From Dyella solisilvae (lineage in GTDB: Bacteria > Pseudomonadota > Gammaproteobacteria > Xanthomonadales > Rhodanobacteraceae), in assembly GCF_003351225.1 (NCBI RefSeq), contig NZ_QQSY01000002.1, forward strand, positions 1 through 64,000: a DNA stretch of 64,000 nucleotides. The letters are read 5' to 3'. The notes beneath the pieces were generated by a model, which saw only the letters and a program-made list of their open reading frames with translations, did not search any database and was not told where the DNA came from. This document shows, in pieces, positions 6,452-16,618 of this stretch (position 1 is the stretch's first letter; each line of letters begins with the position of its first letter). A program made the translations under genes and the position numbers.

Positions 6452-6487
6452 CCTGCCCGGTTGTGCGGGCAGGACGAAAAAACGTCC
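6452..6487 (-). terminator. Double hairpin downstream of kdpE
   Basis: Reading on the minus strand after kdpE, GGACG-T6-CGTCC (6487-6472) is followed by CCTGCCCG-CACAAC-CGGGCAGG (6473-6452). The six-T loop and two GC stems 53-88 bases after the kdpE stop suggest the end of the kdp transcript. The CCTGCCCG/CGGGCAGGACG element is also related to hairpins at 38028-38044 and 61345-61369. Confidence 0.5.
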
Positions 6488-6539
6488 GCCCATCAGAGCA
6501 TTGGCCGCTCTCACCGGCTGCGACACGCGGACGTCCGGC

Positions 6540-7235
6540 TCAGGCGCCGCTGAGGAAGCGGTAGCCCACCCCGGCCTCGGTCTTGAGCCAGCGCGGGGCG
6601 GTGGGGTCGTCCCCCAGCTTCTGCCGCAGCTTGCCGATCACGATCCGCAGGTAGTGGCTGTCGTGGGTGTGGGTGGCGCCCCAGATGTCGCGCAGCAACT
6701 GTTGCTGGGTCACCACGCGCCCAGCGTGGCGCAGCAGCATGGCAAGCACGGCGTATTCCTTGCGGGTCAGCGCCAGCGGCTCTCCGCCCAGGGTCACCTC
6801 GCGACGGGCCAGGTCGATGGCCAGCTCGCCGTCGTCATATCGCTGCGGCGCCTCCGGCTCACCCGGTCGGCTGCGCAGCATCACCCGCAGGCGCGCCATC
6901 AGTTCCTGGATGCCGAACGGCTTGGTGACGTAGTCGTTGGCGCCGGCATCGAGCGCCTTGACCTTTTCGGCCTCCGCATCGCGCACGGACAGCATCACCA
7001 CCGGCACCTGGGTCCACTGGCGCAGTTCGGCCAGCACCTCGTGGCCTTCACGGTCGGGCAGACCAAGATCCAGGATCACCAGATCGGGCGAGCGCGTGGC
7101 CGCCAGGGCCAGGCCCTCGGTGGCGTTGGTGGCCAGCAGCACCTCATAACCCTCGGCGCGCAGGCCGATGTCGAGGAATTTGCGGATCTGCGCTTCGTCG
7201 TCGATGACCAGGACACAGGGAGCGCTGGTACTCAT
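6540..7235 (-). CDS. kdpE: Response regulator KdpE
   Basis: A 231-aa OmpR-family regulator. The receiver domain (residues 1-118) has the acidic pair D12-D13, phospho-acceptor D56 in LVILDLGLPD and K105 in VTKPFG; the winged-helix DNA-binding domain fills about 130-231, ending AGVGYRFL. It is phosphorylated by KdpD and activates the kdp transport operon when potassium is scarce. It starts 11 bases after the kdpD stop and is the last gene of the operon. Confidence 0.96.
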   Translation of the reverse strand: MSTSAPCVLVIDDEAQIRKFLDIGLRAEGYEVLLATNATEGLALAATRSPDLVILDLGLPDREGHEVLAELRQWTQVPVVMLSVRDAEAEKVKALDAGANDYVTKPFGIQELMARLRVMLRSRPGEPEAPQRYDDGELAIDLARREVTLGGEPLALTRKEYAVLAMLLRHAGRVVTQQQLLRDIWGATHTHDSHYLRIVIGKLRQKLGDDPTAPRWLKTEAGVGYRFLSGA

Positions 7236-7246
7236 GGCACAGGCTC

Positions 7247-9907
7247 TCAGCTCTCGGGAGGGGGCGGCAACGGCAAGGTGATGCGAATGGTGGTGCCTAC
7301 GCCGTCGCCCGGCAAGGCCTCCACGCTGCCGCCGTGGGCGCCGATCATGCCGCGGCAGATGGCCAGGCCGAGGCCCGTGCCCTGCGGCGCGCGGTCGCCG
7401 CGCGAGACCGAATAGAACATGTCGAAGATCCGTGCGCGCTCATCCTCTGGAATACCGGGACCGCGATCGGTCACATCGATCTGCACCTGTTCGCCCTTGC
7501 TGCGCGCCACGACGCGCACCGGCTCGCCCGGCGGGGAGAAGCGGGCCGCGTTCTCCAGGATGTTGAACAGGGCCTGCTCGATCAGCGCCGGGTGCACGTA
7601 GAGCAGCAGCTGGCCGTGCGGCAGCACGGTGTCGAGCTTGAGGTCGGGGAACAGCTTGCGCAGGCGCGTGGTCGACGCGCCCACGATCTCCGCCACGTCG
7701 GTCCAGTCGCGATTGAGCTTGAGCGTGCCATGGCCCAGCTTGGTCATGTCCAGCAGGTTCTGGATGTAGCGATCCAGACGCTGGCCTTCGCCGAGGATGG
7801 CGTCCAGCAGCTCGTGCCGCTCGGCCGGCGGCAGCTGATCGCCGTAGCTGGCGAGGGTGCCGGCGGAACCGATCATGGAGGCCAGCGGCGAGCGCAGGTC
7901 GTGCGACACGGAGGACAGCAGCGCATTGCGCAGGCGCTCGGTCTCGCCCTGCACGCGGGCGCCTTCCAGTTCCTCGGCAAGCTTCGCGCGCTGCAGCGCC
8001 TGGCCGATGTCCTGCACCATCGCCAGCGCCAGGCTGCGCTCATCCGGCGATGGCTCGCCCTGCCCTTGCGGGAAGCGCAACGCGGCCACGCCAAGATGGT
8101 TGTCGTCGGTGCCCAACGGCAGCACCCAGCACGGCGCTGCGTTGAGCGTGTCCGTGTAGCGGCCGGCCTGTTCGGAGTGTTTTTCGCTCCATGCCGCGGC
8201 GCCCATGTCCTGCGAGGTCAGCGGAAAGTCGTGCGGCGAGGACGCCACCACGCGCAGTACCTGGCTGGGGTCCTGCGCCAGCACGGCGCAGTCGCAACGC
8301 AGCACATGGGCGAGCGCGGAGGAACCGACCTTGCGGATACCCGCCGCATCGGTGCTGACCGAGAGGCGCTGGCCCAACGCAAGCAAGGCGCGCGCATTCG
8401 CGTGCGCGGTGCGCAGCGATTCCACCTGGCTGGCCAGCCGCGTCGCCAGGCGACTGCACACCAGCGCCGCCACCAGGAACAGGCACACCGCCAGCACATC
8501 GTCGAAGCTGGCGATGGCCAGCGTGTAACGCGGCGGGGCAAAGAAGAAGTTGTAACCGAGGAAACACAACGCAGCGGTGTACACCGCCACTGCCATGCGT
8601 GTGCGCACCGCCACGACCAGCACTGCGGTGAGGAAGATCAGCGACAGGTTCGCCACCGACAGATAGCGATCGGCGATGAACGACAACCCGAACGCCACCA
8701 CGGTAGCGAGCGTGGCGTAGATGTACTCGCTGCGTCGTCCCCTGCCTCCCGGCATGCGCAGGCGCAGGCGCGACTTGGCCCGTTCGGCGGGCGTGGCGAT
8801 GATGGTCAGCTCCAGGTGCGCGCCCTTTCGCAGCACCTGCTGGGTGAGCGAACGCCCCAGCATGCGCGCCACCGGACGCTCGCGCGTACGGCCAAGGATG
8901 ATCTGGCCCATGCCCTCGCGGTCGGCATGCGCAATCAACTCGTCGGCAGGATTGTGGCCGCGCAGCACCACCGCGTCGCCACCGAGGCGGCGCGTCAGGC
9001 GCATGGCCGAATCCAGCCGCTCGCGACGCGCCTTGTCCAGGGTGGCGCCAGTGTCGACGAACGCCACGCTCCACGGCGCGCCGCGCCGCTCGGCGATGCG
9101 ACGCGCCACGCGCACCAGGTACTCGCTTTGCGAGTGACCGTCGATCGCCGCCAGAACGCGGCGGCGCACCGGCATCACGCCGCCACGCGCCAGCATGTGC
9201 TCGCGAAGGTCGCTGTCCACATGGCCGGCCACGGTGTCCACCGCAAGCTCGCGCAGCGCGACCAGGTTGGTCGGCGAGAAAAATGCGTCGAGCGCGGCGG
9301 CGGCCGTCTCCGGCACGTAGACCTTGCCCTGTTTCAGGCGCTGGATGAGTTCGCGCGGTGGCAAGTCCACCAGCACGATGTCGCGCGCCCGGTCGAGGAA
9401 GGCGTCCGGCACTGTTTCACGCACGGTGACGTTGGTGATGCGTCGCACCTGGTCGTTGAGACTCTCCAGGTGCTGCACGTTGAGCGCGGTGTACACCTCG
9501 ATGCCGGCATCGAGCAGTTCGGCGATGTCCTGCCAGCGCCGCTCGTGACGGCCGCCCGGCAGATTGGTGTGAGCCAACTCGTCGACCAGGATCACCTCCG
9601 GCCGTCGCACCAGCGCGGCGTCGAGGTCGAACTCGGTGAAGTCGCGTCCCTTGTAGTTCACCTTGCGACGCGGCAGCTGCTCGAGTCCTTCGAGCAGCGC
9701 CGCCGTCTCGTTGCGGCCATGGGTTTCCACCAGGCCGACCACCACGTCGACGCCCTGGCGCTTGAGCTCCCGAGCGGCCGACAACATGGCGTAGGTCTTG
9801 CCCACGCCAGGCGCCGCGCCCAGGAAAATCTTCAGGCGATTGCCTCGCTGCTCCTGCACGGTATCGAGCAGGGCGTCGGCGCGTGCTTCACGGGAAGGTT
9901 CGGACAT
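7247..9907 (-). CDS. kdpD: Osmosensitive K+ channel sensor kinase KdpD
   Basis: An 886-aa membrane sensor kinase of normal family length. The N-terminal KdpD domain has a Walker A motif at residues 30-38 (GAAPGVGKT) and a Walker B-like VILVDELAHTN; a universal-stress-like domain follows (about 250-370). Four membrane helices lie around 395-490, then a GAF-like linker and the histidine kinase core with SSVSHDLRSPLASM and the ATP-lid DRGPGIPEDERARIF...GTGLGLAICRGM. It senses low potassium or ionic stress and phosphorylates KdpE. It follows kdpC by 40 bases. Confidence 0.96.
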   Translation of the reverse strand: MSEPSREARADALLDTVQEQRGNRLKIFLGAAPGVGKTYAMLSAARELKRQGVDVVVGLVETHGRNETAALLEGLEQLPRRKVNYKGRDFTEFDLDAALVRRPEVILVDELAHTNLPGGRHERRWQDIAELLDAGIEVYTALNVQHLESLNDQVRRITNVTVRETVPDAFLDRARDIVLVDLPPRELIQRLKQGKVYVPETAAAALDAFFSPTNLVALRELAVDTVAGHVDSDLREHMLARGGVMPVRRRVLAAIDGHSQSEYLVRVARRIAERRGAPWSVAFVDTGATLDKARRERLDSAMRLTRRLGGDAVVLRGHNPADELIAHADREGMGQIILGRTRERPVARMLGRSLTQQVLRKGAHLELTIIATPAERAKSRLRLRMPGGRGRRSEYIYATLATVVAFGLSFIADRYLSVANLSLIFLTAVLVVAVRTRMAVAVYTAALCFLGYNFFFAPPRYTLAIASFDDVLAVCLFLVAALVCSRLATRLASQVESLRTAHANARALLALGQRLSVSTDAAGIRKVGSSALAHVLRCDCAVLAQDPSQVLRVVASSPHDFPLTSQDMGAAAWSEKHSEQAGRYTDTLNAAPCWVLPLGTDDNHLGVAALRFPQGQGEPSPDERSLALAMVQDIGQALQRAKLAEELEGARVQGETERLRNALLSSVSHDLRSPLASMIGSAGTLASYGDQLPPAERHELLDAILGEGQRLDRYIQNLLDMTKLGHGTLKLNRDWTDVAEIVGASTTRLRKLFPDLKLDTVLPHGQLLLYVHPALIEQALFNILENAARFSPPGEPVRVVARSKGEQVQIDVTDRGPGIPEDERARIFDMFYSVSRGDRAPQGTGLGLAICRGMIGAHGGSVEALPGDGVGTTIRITLPLPPPPES

Positions 9908-9947
9908 GCGATACCAGGGCGTGTCAGTTGTGCAACTACGTTATGCC

Positions 9948-10526
9948 TTAATGGCCATCCAGCGCCATATTGAGCTTGAGCACGTTGACGCGTGGCTCAC
10001 CCAGGATGCCGAACTGCCGCCCCGTGGTGGCCGCATCGACCAGGGCCTGCACCTGCGCCTGGCTCATGCCCCGCACGCGGGCCACGCGCGGCACCTGGTA
10101 GGCCGCCGCCGCCAGCGAGATCTCCGGATCCAGGCCACTGCCCGAAGCGGTGACCAGGTCCACCGGCACCGGCGCGGTATTGCTCGGGTCGGCGGCGTGC
10201 AGCGCGTCGATGCGCTGCTTGACCGCGTCGGTCAGGGCCGGGTTGGTCGGCCCCAGGTTGGAGCCGCTGGAGTTCAGGCCGTTATTCGGCTGCGGCGTTG
10301 TCGCCGACGGCCGGCTCCAGAAGTACTTGGGGTCGGTGAAGGACTGCCCGATCAGCGCGGAACCGACCGGCTTGCCATCCTTCACGATCAGGCTGCCGTT
10401 CGCCTTCGACGGGAACAGCACCTGGGCCACACCGGTGACGGCCAGCGGGTAAAGCACGCCGGTAATCACCGTCATCAATAGCAGTAGCACGATGGCACTG
10501 CGGAGCAACCTGCCCATGTTCATCAC
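9948..10526 (-). CDS. kdpC: Potassium-transporting ATPase subunit KdpC
   Basis: A 192-aa single-span inner-membrane protein: the N-terminal helix (residues 8-32) is followed by the periplasmic domain with [22 protein letters not shown], a KdpC signature. KdpC stabilises the KdpA-KdpB pump. Unusually it does not follow kdpB directly: a 508-aa outer-membrane barrel gene and a 67-aa gene intervene. It starts two bases after the barrel gene's stop, so the two are probably translated in tandem. Confidence 0.95.
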   Translation of the reverse strand: MMNMGRLLRSAIVLLLLMTVITGVLYPLAVTGVAQVLFPSKANGSLIVKDGKPVGSALIGQSFTDPKYFWSRPSATTPQPNNGLNSSGSNLGPTNPALTDAVKQRIDALHAADPSNTAPVPVDLVTASGSGLDPEISLAAAAYQVPRVARVRGMSQAQVQALVDAATTGRQFGILGEPRVNVLKLNMALDGH

Positions 10527-10528
10527 CT

Positions 10529-12055
10529 TTAGTAGTGGAGGATCGCGTCAATCAACGCGGTGGCCTGGTGATTCTTCAGGCCACCGTCATAGGCCGGAAA
10601 ATCGTAGGCGTACTCGTAACGCAGCTCTGGACGAACCTCCAGATCAGGCGACACCCAGTACGTCATGCCCACCGTGTGACTGGAGTAGCGCGTGGCAAAA
10701 CCCGTGCGCTGTCCGTCCTGATCCTTGTAGAACTCGTTGCGGATCGAAACGTAAGCCTTGGGGCTCAGCTGGATGTTGAAGTAATTGACGATGCCGTACG
10801 CAGGGTTGTTACCCAGCGGAAAATCCGGCGCCTGTCCCAGCGGATAACCTGGTTTGCCGGTCGGCGCCTGGGACTGTCCCGGGCCAGTGACCAGCGCCTG
10901 GTCCTTGACGTAGAGGTAGTACGCCTCGGTGAGCATGTGCACGTCCGGCGTGAAGCGGTGCCCCCAGGTCATCACGAATTCCTGGAGATTGTTGTACGTC
11001 TGCCGGTCGTTGTTATAGGACTCCACGCAGGGGTAAAGCATGTCGTTGTTCGACTTCGACACCCAGCGCACGCAGGCCTGGCCAGTCAGGCGACTGGTGC
11101 TGTCCCAGATGGCCGAGTCGTCACCGCCATGCACGCCGAGCTGCAGCGTCCACTGGTCGTTGAGCTTGGTGCTCGTGATGATGCCCATGTTGGTATACGC
11201 ATCCACCGTGTAGAGAATGGAGTGCGTCAGAAGATAGTTTTCGGGAGAGAACTGGGCTTCGATGTCCGGCAGCGACAGGTAACGACCCGCCGTGATCACC
11301 ATGCCCTGGGCCACCCACGGGATGTAGAGGCTCACAAAGGCGATCATCGGGTCGTTGCCGTAGACCTTGCCGTTGAGCGCACTGTTCGGCCGGGGATTGT
11401 CGAGCAACTGATCGCTCGTCACGCCCTTCATGGTCGTGTAGTGATAGTCGTAGCCGTACAGATCATCGAAATGGAAACCCCAATCGATGTGGTCGGTCTG
11501 TACCGTGTCCGGAACGCGCTGGATGCGGAACAGGAACTGGTCAAACTCCACACGGTTCGGGCGCGTCGCATACGACAGAGGGTAGTTGGTGTGCTCTGAC
11601 GTGCTGAGGTTTGCCGATGGATTGAACCAGCCGTAGACGTCGATGCGATTATCCTGCATCCAGCGACCTAGCCTGTTGCACCCCATCGCCCTTTCCAGCG
11701 GACCTGGCGAATTGGTATTGGGAACGCCGATCGGCGTGTCCACACCGCCGAGCTGCCATTCCGAATTGGGAAACGGCGGCGAGGAGAACGGTGCGTCCAT
11801 CGCGCGACGCGCCGGCGCCGGGGCGTTGGAATCGGCAGGCTGGGCGTCCTCACGATAGGCGGCAACGAAACGGGACAAGAAGCCGCGCGAGCAATCCGCG
11901 CTGGCGGCCGTGGGCGCGGCGGGCGTCGCAGCGCCCAGGTCGGCCGAGGGAGCAATCGCAACAGCCGTATCGACAGACTCCGCCGACGCCATGGCCTCAC
12001 TCAACGGTGCAAGCGCAAGCAGCAACGCAAACGAAAGCATCTTCCTGGAAATCAT
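10529..12055 (-). CDS. Outer-membrane beta-barrel protein, BBP2 (porin-2) type, in kdp operon
   Basis: A 508-aa protein with a signal peptide ([24 protein letters not shown]), an Ala/Pro-rich linker to about residue 95, then a barrel-like alternation of aromatic residues ([54 protein letters not shown]) and a C-terminal aromatic residue (ILHY) as needed for barrel assembly. The pattern fits the putative beta-barrel porin-2 family. Lying between kdpB and kdpC with two bases to kdpC, it is likely co-induced by potassium limitation and could let K+ cross the outer membrane; that role is inference. Confidence 0.75.
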   Translation of the reverse strand: MISRKMLSFALLLALAPLSEAMASAESVDTAVAIAPSADLGAATPAAPTAASADCSRGFLSRFVAAYREDAQPADSNAPAPARRAMDAPFSSPPFPNSEWQLGGVDTPIGVPNTNSPGPLERAMGCNRLGRWMQDNRIDVYGWFNPSANLSTSEHTNYPLSYATRPNRVEFDQFLFRIQRVPDTVQTDHIDWGFHFDDLYGYDYHYTTMKGVTSDQLLDNPRPNSALNGKVYGNDPMIAFVSLYIPWVAQGMVITAGRYLSLPDIEAQFSPENYLLTHSILYTVDAYTNMGIITSTKLNDQWTLQLGVHGGDDSAIWDSTSRLTGQACVRWVSKSNNDMLYPCVESYNNDRQTYNNLQEFVMTWGHRFTPDVHMLTEAYYLYVKDQALVTGPGQSQAPTGKPGYPLGQAPDFPLGNNPAYGIVNYFNIQLSPKAYVSIRNEFYKDQDGQRTGFATRYSSHTVGMTYWVSPDLEVRPELRYEYAYDFPAYDGGLKNHQATALIDAILHY

Positions 12056-12138
12056 AGATAGTCCTGAAAACCGGCCCGGGGCAGGCCGTCCTTAAGGTGT
12101 TGTGTTGGGATGACGGGCGGCGCCTCTGCGCGCCGCGG

Positions 12139-12342
12139 TCAGATGCCGGCGTAGCCGCCGAGCACGTACTCGTCCTGCTCGCTGCGTGGCGCCGGCGCCA
12201 TCTGCGGGGCCGCTTCCGGCGACCGCGATTGCACCGGCACCGCGATCACCACGTCGCAGGCGCCGTCGTTGGCGGACAGGCGCAATTCCATGTCCGGGTG
12301 TGTTTCATCAGGCAGCGAAACGAAAACCTTCAAAGTCTGCAT
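12139..12342 (-). CDS. Hypothetical 67-aa protein between kdpB and the barrel gene
   Basis: Starts 15 bases after the kdpB stop and ends 83 bases before the barrel gene. The first 40 residues (MQTLKVFVSLPDETHPDMELRL, then CDVVIAVPV) have beta-strand character; the tail is Pro/Glu-rich. There is no signal peptide or membrane helix. Close spacing inside the kdp operon supports expression; function unknown, possibly a cytoplasmic accessory of the Kdp system. Confidence 0.55.
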   Translation of the reverse strand: MQTLKVFVSLPDETHPDMELRLSANDGACDVVIAVPVQSRSPEAAPQMAPAPRSEQDEYVLGGYAGI

Positions 12343-12357
12343 GGCGTCAACCTCGCC

Positions 12358-14439
12358 TCAAGCCAGCCCCACCAGGACCAGCAGCATGTCGATCAGCTTG
12401 ATGCCCACGAACGGCACCGCGATACCGCCCAGCCCGTAGACCAGCAGATTGCGGCGCAACAGTTCGCCGGCGCCCAGAGCGCGGTACTTCACGCCTTTCA
12501 GCGCCAGGGGAATCAGAAAGATGATGATCAGCGCATTGAAGATCACCGCCGACAGGATGGCGCTCTGCGGCGTGGCGAGGCGCATCACGTTCAGGCTGTT
12601 GAGCGCCGGATAGGTGGTGGCGAATGCCGCCGGAATGATGGCGAAGTACTTGGCCACGTCGTTGGCGATCGAGAACGTGGTGAGCGAACCGCGCGTGATC
12701 AGCATCTGCTTGCCGATCTCCACCACCTCGATCAGCTTGGTCGGGTTGGAGTCGAGGTCAACCATGTTGCCGGCTTCCTTGGCCGCCTGGGTGCCGGTGT
12801 TCATCGCCACCGCCACGTCGGCCTGGGCCAGCGCCGGCGCATCGTTGGTGCCGTCGCCGCACATCGCCACCAGGCGGTTTTCGGCCTGGATCTTGCGGAT
12901 CAGCTTGAGCTTGGCTTCCGGGGTGGCCTCGGCGAGGAAGTCGTCCACGCCCGCCTCGGCGGCAATGGCCGCGGCGGTGAGCGGGTTGTCGCCGGTGATC
13001 ATGATGGTCTTGATGCCCATCCGGCGCATTTCGGCAAAGCGCTCGCGGATGCCGCCCTTCACGATGTCCTTCAGCTCGATCACGCCCAGCGCGGTAGCGC
13101 CCTCGGTGACGATCAGCGGCGTGGCGCCACGGCGCGCGATGGCCTCCGCCATGCGCTTGACCAGCGGCGGCAGGTGGCTGCCCTCGGCTTCGAGGTAACG
13201 CTCCACCGCGTCGAGCGCGCCCTTGCGAATGCGGCGATCACCGATATTGACGCCGCTCATGCGGGTCTGCGCGGTGAACGGCACGAACTCGGCGTGGCCT
13301 TCTTCCAACTGGCGCTCGCGGATGCCGAAGCGCTCCTTGGCAAGCACCACCACGCTGCGGCCTTCCGGCGTTTCGTCGGCCAGCGAGGCGAGCTGCGCGG
13401 CGTCGGCCAGGCGGCTCTCCTCCACGCCCGGAGCCGACAGGAAGGCCACCGCCTGGCGATTGCCCAGGGTGATGGTGCCTGTCTTGTCGAGCAACAGCAC
13501 GTCCACGTCACCCGCTGCTTCCACTGCACGGCCGGAGGTGGCGATCACGTTGGCGCGGATCATGCGGTCCATGCCGGCGATGCCGATGGCGGAGAGCAAG
13601 GCGCCAATGGTGGTGGGGATCAGGCACACCAGCAGCGCCACCAGCACGGTGATGGTGATCGGGCTGCCCGAACCGGCCACCTGCACGCTGAAGATCGAAT
13701 ACGGCAGCAGCGTGGCGCAGGCCAGCAGGAAAATCAGGGTGAACTTGGCGAGCAGGATGGTCAGCGCGATCTCGTTCGGCGTCTTGCGGCGCGAAGCGCC
13801 CTCCACCATCGAGATCATGCGGTCCAGGAAGCTCTCGCCCGGATTGGCGGTGACGCGCACCACCAGCCAGTCCGACAGCACCCGGGTGCCGCCGGTGACC
13901 GCGCTGCGGTCGCCGCCCGACTCGCGGATCACCGGCGCGGACTCGCCGGTGATCGCGCTCTCGTCGACGCTGGCGGCGCCCACCACCACTTCACCGTCAC
14001 CGGGGATCTGCTCGCCCGCCTCCACCAGCACGTGGTGACCCACGCGCAGTTCGGAAGACGGTGTGAACGTCACCGCAGCCTCGCGGTCAGGCGAAGCCAG
14101 ACGCTTGGCGATCACGTCCTTGCGCGAACTGCGCAGCGCGGCGGCCTGCGCCTTGCCGCGCCCTTCGGCGACGGCTTCGGCGAAGTTGGCGAACAGCAGC
14201 GTGAACCACAGCCAGATCGTCACCCAGAAGATGAACGAGGTTGGCGCCTCGCCGTGTCCGGTCAGCGCCTGCACCCACAGCAGGGTGGTCAGGATGCTGC
14301 ACACGAACACCACGAACATGACCGGATTGCGGAACTGCTGCCGCGGAGAGAGCTTGCGGAACGAATCCGCGATCGCCCTTAGGATCAGATCGCGGTCGAA
14401 AGTCTTCACCGCATGAACATGGTTATGCATGGTCGTCAT
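12358..14439 (-). CDS. kdpB: Potassium-transporting P-type ATPase subunit KdpB
   Basis: A 693-aa P-type ATPase. Visible signatures are TGES in the actuator domain, the phosphorylation site DKTGTIT, the [10 protein letters not shown] hinge, and several membrane helices at the N-terminus (about 38-90), around 240-300 and at the C-terminus. It hydrolyses ATP to drive K+ uptake through KdpA. It starts 21 bases after kdpA. Confidence 0.97.
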   Translation of the reverse strand: MTTMHNHVHAVKTFDRDLILRAIADSFRKLSPRQQFRNPVMFVVFVCSILTTLLWVQALTGHGEAPTSFIFWVTIWLWFTLLFANFAEAVAEGRGKAQAAALRSSRKDVIAKRLASPDREAAVTFTPSSELRVGHHVLVEAGEQIPGDGEVVVGAASVDESAITGESAPVIRESGGDRSAVTGGTRVLSDWLVVRVTANPGESFLDRMISMVEGASRRKTPNEIALTILLAKFTLIFLLACATLLPYSIFSVQVAGSGSPITITVLVALLVCLIPTTIGALLSAIGIAGMDRMIRANVIATSGRAVEAAGDVDVLLLDKTGTITLGNRQAVAFLSAPGVEESRLADAAQLASLADETPEGRSVVVLAKERFGIRERQLEEGHAEFVPFTAQTRMSGVNIGDRRIRKGALDAVERYLEAEGSHLPPLVKRMAEAIARRGATPLIVTEGATALGVIELKDIVKGGIRERFAEMRRMGIKTIMITGDNPLTAAAIAAEAGVDDFLAEATPEAKLKLIRKIQAENRLVAMCGDGTNDAPALAQADVAVAMNTGTQAAKEAGNMVDLDSNPTKLIEVVEIGKQMLITRGSLTTFSIANDVAKYFAIIPAAFATTYPALNSLNVMRLATPQSAILSAVIFNALIIIFLIPLALKGVKYRALGAGELLRRNLLVYGLGGIAVPFVGIKLIDMLLVLVGLA

Positions 14440-14460
14440 GAATCTTCAGTCCTGTGGATA

Positions 14461-16263
14461 TCAGCGAACCGACATCAGGAATTCGGCGATCGGGCCCAGC
14501 GCAAGCGCGGGCAGGAAAGTCAGGGCGCCGACCACGATCACCACGCAGGCCAGCAGCGTGACGAACAGCGGCGTATGGGTGGGCAGCGTGCCCGCCGACG
14601 GCGGCACGTGGCGCTTGGCGGCGAGCGAGCCGGCCATGGCCAACATGGCGATCGCCAGCAGGAAGCGCGAGAAGTACATGCACACGCTCAGCAGAACGTT
14701 CCAGAACGGCGTGTTGGCTGAGAGACCGGCGAAGGCGCTCCCGTTATTGTTGGAGGCCGACGACACCGCGTAGAGGATCTCGCTGAAGCCATGGGCGCCG
14801 GGGTTGGCCACGGCGGCCACGCCAGCCGGCGTCATCACCGCGATGGCCGTGCAGATCACCACCAGGGCGCAGGGCACGAGCACGGCGAGGCTGGCCATCT
14901 TCATCTCGTGCGCCTCGATCTTCTTGCCCAGGTATTCGGGCGTGCGGCCCACCATGAGACCGGCGATGAAGACCGCGACCACCGCGAAGGCGAGCATGCC
15001 GTACAGGCCCGAACCCACGCCGCCGAAAATCACCTCGCCCAGCTGCATGAGCCACATCGGCACCAGGCCGCCGAGCGGCGTGAACGAATCGTGCATGCCG
15101 TTCACGGCGCCACACGAAGCGGCGGTGGTGATGGTGGCGAAGAGGCCGGTCGCGGCGATGCCGAAGCGCGTCTCCTTGCCTTCCATGTTGCCGCCGGCCT
15201 GCATCGCCGAAGCGTGCTGGTCGACGGCCAGACCGTGCAGCGCCGGATTGCCGGCCTGTTCGGCCGCGATCGCGCCGAAGGCGAGCGGGACAAAGATCAG
15301 CAACATGGTGGCGAGGATCGCCCAGCCCTGGCGGCGATCACCCACCATGCTGCCGAACGTGTAACAGAGTCCCCCGGGAATCAGGAAGATCGCCAGCATC
15401 TCGATGAAGTTGCTGAACGGGGTCGGATTCTCGTACGGATGCGCCGAGTTGGTGTTGAAGAAGCCGCCGCCATTGGTGCCCAGGTGCTTGATCGCGATCT
15501 GCGAAGCCGCAGGACCCATCGGCAAGGTCTGCGTGGTGACCACGCTTTCCTTGGTGACATCCTTGCCCGCGGCATCCTTCACGGTATTGCCGGCCGCATC
15601 CTTCACTGTCTCCACCGCCGTGGTGTTCTGCATCAGCGGAACGTCGACGTACGCCTTGAAGTTCTGCACCACGCCCTGCGACGCGAGCAGCAGCGCGATG
15701 ACGAACGAGAACGGCATCAACACGTACAGCGTGCTGCGGGTCATGTCGACCCAGAAATTGCCGACGCTGTCGGCGCTGTGGCGGGTGAAGCCACGCACCA
15801 CGGCTACGAGCACCGCAATGCCGGTCGCCGCGGACAGGAAGTTCTGCACCGCCAGGCCCGCCATCTGGGTCAGGTAGCTCATGGTGTTTTCGCCACCATA
15901 GGCCTGCCAGTTGGTGTTGGTGATGAAGCTGATGGCGGTGTTGACCGCCAGGTCCGGCGCCAGCGCGTCGAAGTGCTGCGGATTGAGCGGCAGCCATTGC
16001 TGCAGGCGCGACAGGGCATACACGGCCAACATGCCGGCCATGTTGAACAACAGCATGGCGAGGGCGTACTTGCGCCAGCCCATCTGCTGTTCGGCATCCA
16101 CGCCGGCCAGGCGATAGAGCACGCGCTCCACACCGCCACCGAAGCGGGTGACGCCATTGGGCGTATCGGAGAACGCCAGGGCCATGTAACTGCCGACCGG
16201 CTTGACCAGCACCAGCAGCACGGCCAGGTAAAGCACGACCTGGAAGAAGTCAAAGGTGGTCAT
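14461..16263 (-). CDS. kdpA: Potassium-transporting ATPase subunit KdpA
   Basis: A 600-aa channel-like subunit with about ten membrane helices. The four pore-loop regions of the family are visible, including GTNGGGFFNTNSAHP and ASSNNGSAFAG. The start at 16263 is fixed by the ATGA overlap with the kdpF stop. KdpA binds K+ with high affinity and passes it to the cytoplasm with KdpB. Confidence 0.97.
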   Translation of the reverse strand: MTTFDFFQVVLYLAVLLVLVKPVGSYMALAFSDTPNGVTRFGGGVERVLYRLAGVDAEQQMGWRKYALAMLLFNMAGMLAVYALSRLQQWLPLNPQHFDALAPDLAVNTAISFITNTNWQAYGGENTMSYLTQMAGLAVQNFLSAATGIAVLVAVVRGFTRHSADSVGNFWVDMTRSTLYVLMPFSFVIALLLASQGVVQNFKAYVDVPLMQNTTAVETVKDAAGNTVKDAAGKDVTKESVVTTQTLPMGPAASQIAIKHLGTNGGGFFNTNSAHPYENPTPFSNFIEMLAIFLIPGGLCYTFGSMVGDRRQGWAILATMLLIFVPLAFGAIAAEQAGNPALHGLAVDQHASAMQAGGNMEGKETRFGIAATGLFATITTAASCGAVNGMHDSFTPLGGLVPMWLMQLGEVIFGGVGSGLYGMLAFAVVAVFIAGLMVGRTPEYLGKKIEAHEMKMASLAVLVPCALVVICTAIAVMTPAGVAAVANPGAHGFSEILYAVSSASNNNGSAFAGLSANTPFWNVLLSVCMYFSRFLLAIAMLAMAGSLAAKRHVPPSAGTLPTHTPLFVTLLACVVIVVGALTFLPALALGPIAEFLMSVR

Positions 16264-16352
16264 TCGAACCACTCCGGCTTGAGCAGGGCCACGCACAGAT
16301 AGCCCGTCAGGGCCACCGCGATCACGGCAGCCGCGAAATAGATTGCGTTCAT
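16260..16352 (-). CDS. kdpF: KdpF, small Kdp subunit
   Basis: A 30-residue, single-helix peptide beginning MNAIYFAAAVIAV and ending LLKPEWFE. KdpF stabilises the Kdp complex in the membrane. The ATG at 16352 follows GGGAG, and the stop overlaps the kdpA start by four bases (ATGA), fixing both ends. The LLKPE(W/R)F ending is typical of the family. Confidence 0.88.
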   Translation of the reverse strand: MNAIYFAAAVIAVALTGYLCVALLKPEWFE

Positions 16353-16419
16353 GGGTGGATCTCCCGAAGGAAAAGCGTTTGCCGATACATGCGCCGCCGC
16401 ACCGGGCGACGCGCGGCCA

Positions 16420-16512
16420 TCAGGGGCGTCGGCCCAGGCGGTCGCACATCATCAGAAAGCCGATGGCGGCCGCGAACAGCACGAAGGAGAACAGGAGGTA
16501 GATAACGTCCAT
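16420..16512 (-). CDS. Second one-helix micropeptide heading the kdp operon
   Basis: A 30-codon frame, MDVIYLLFSFVLFAAAI then GFLMMCDRLGRRP, 67 bases upstream of kdpF. It has one hydrophobic helix and a cytoplasmic CDRL ending. I recall peptides with a hydrophobic helix ending in a CxRL-like tail annotated before kdpF in other proteobacteria, but cannot check. The ribosome site is weak. Might be a regulator or extra subunit of the pump. Confidence 0.6.
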   Translation of the reverse strand: MDVIYLLFSFVLFAAAIGFLMMCDRLGRRP

Positions 16513-16570
16513 GGGGACCGATTCACCGTGTCAGTTGACGGTGCAAATTGTCGGAACCGGCGCATAAGAA

Positions 16571-16618
16571 AGGGGTACACAACCCCTGTCTGGGCGTATA
16601 CAACGCGTAAAATTTTGA
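16571..16618 (-). promoter_or_regulatory. Putative kdp control region: hairpin and KdpE-like AT box
   Basis: AGGGGT (16571-16576) and ACCCCT (16582-16587) form a 6-bp hairpin with ACACA loop, on the minus strand followed by TTTCTT. Further upstream on that strand, 16618-16604 is the only AT-rich patch (TCAAAATTTTACGCG), resembling the T-rich boxes bound by KdpE in enterics. The region 16513-16727 separates the dedA-type gene from the kdp operon and must contain the kdp promoter, but I see no convincing -35/-10 pair. Confidence 0.3.

Noticed and set aside
7334-9973. 879-codon open frame antisense to kdpD
   Set aside because: Mirrors kdpD codon positions; low-complexity, His/Gln/Arg-rich product.
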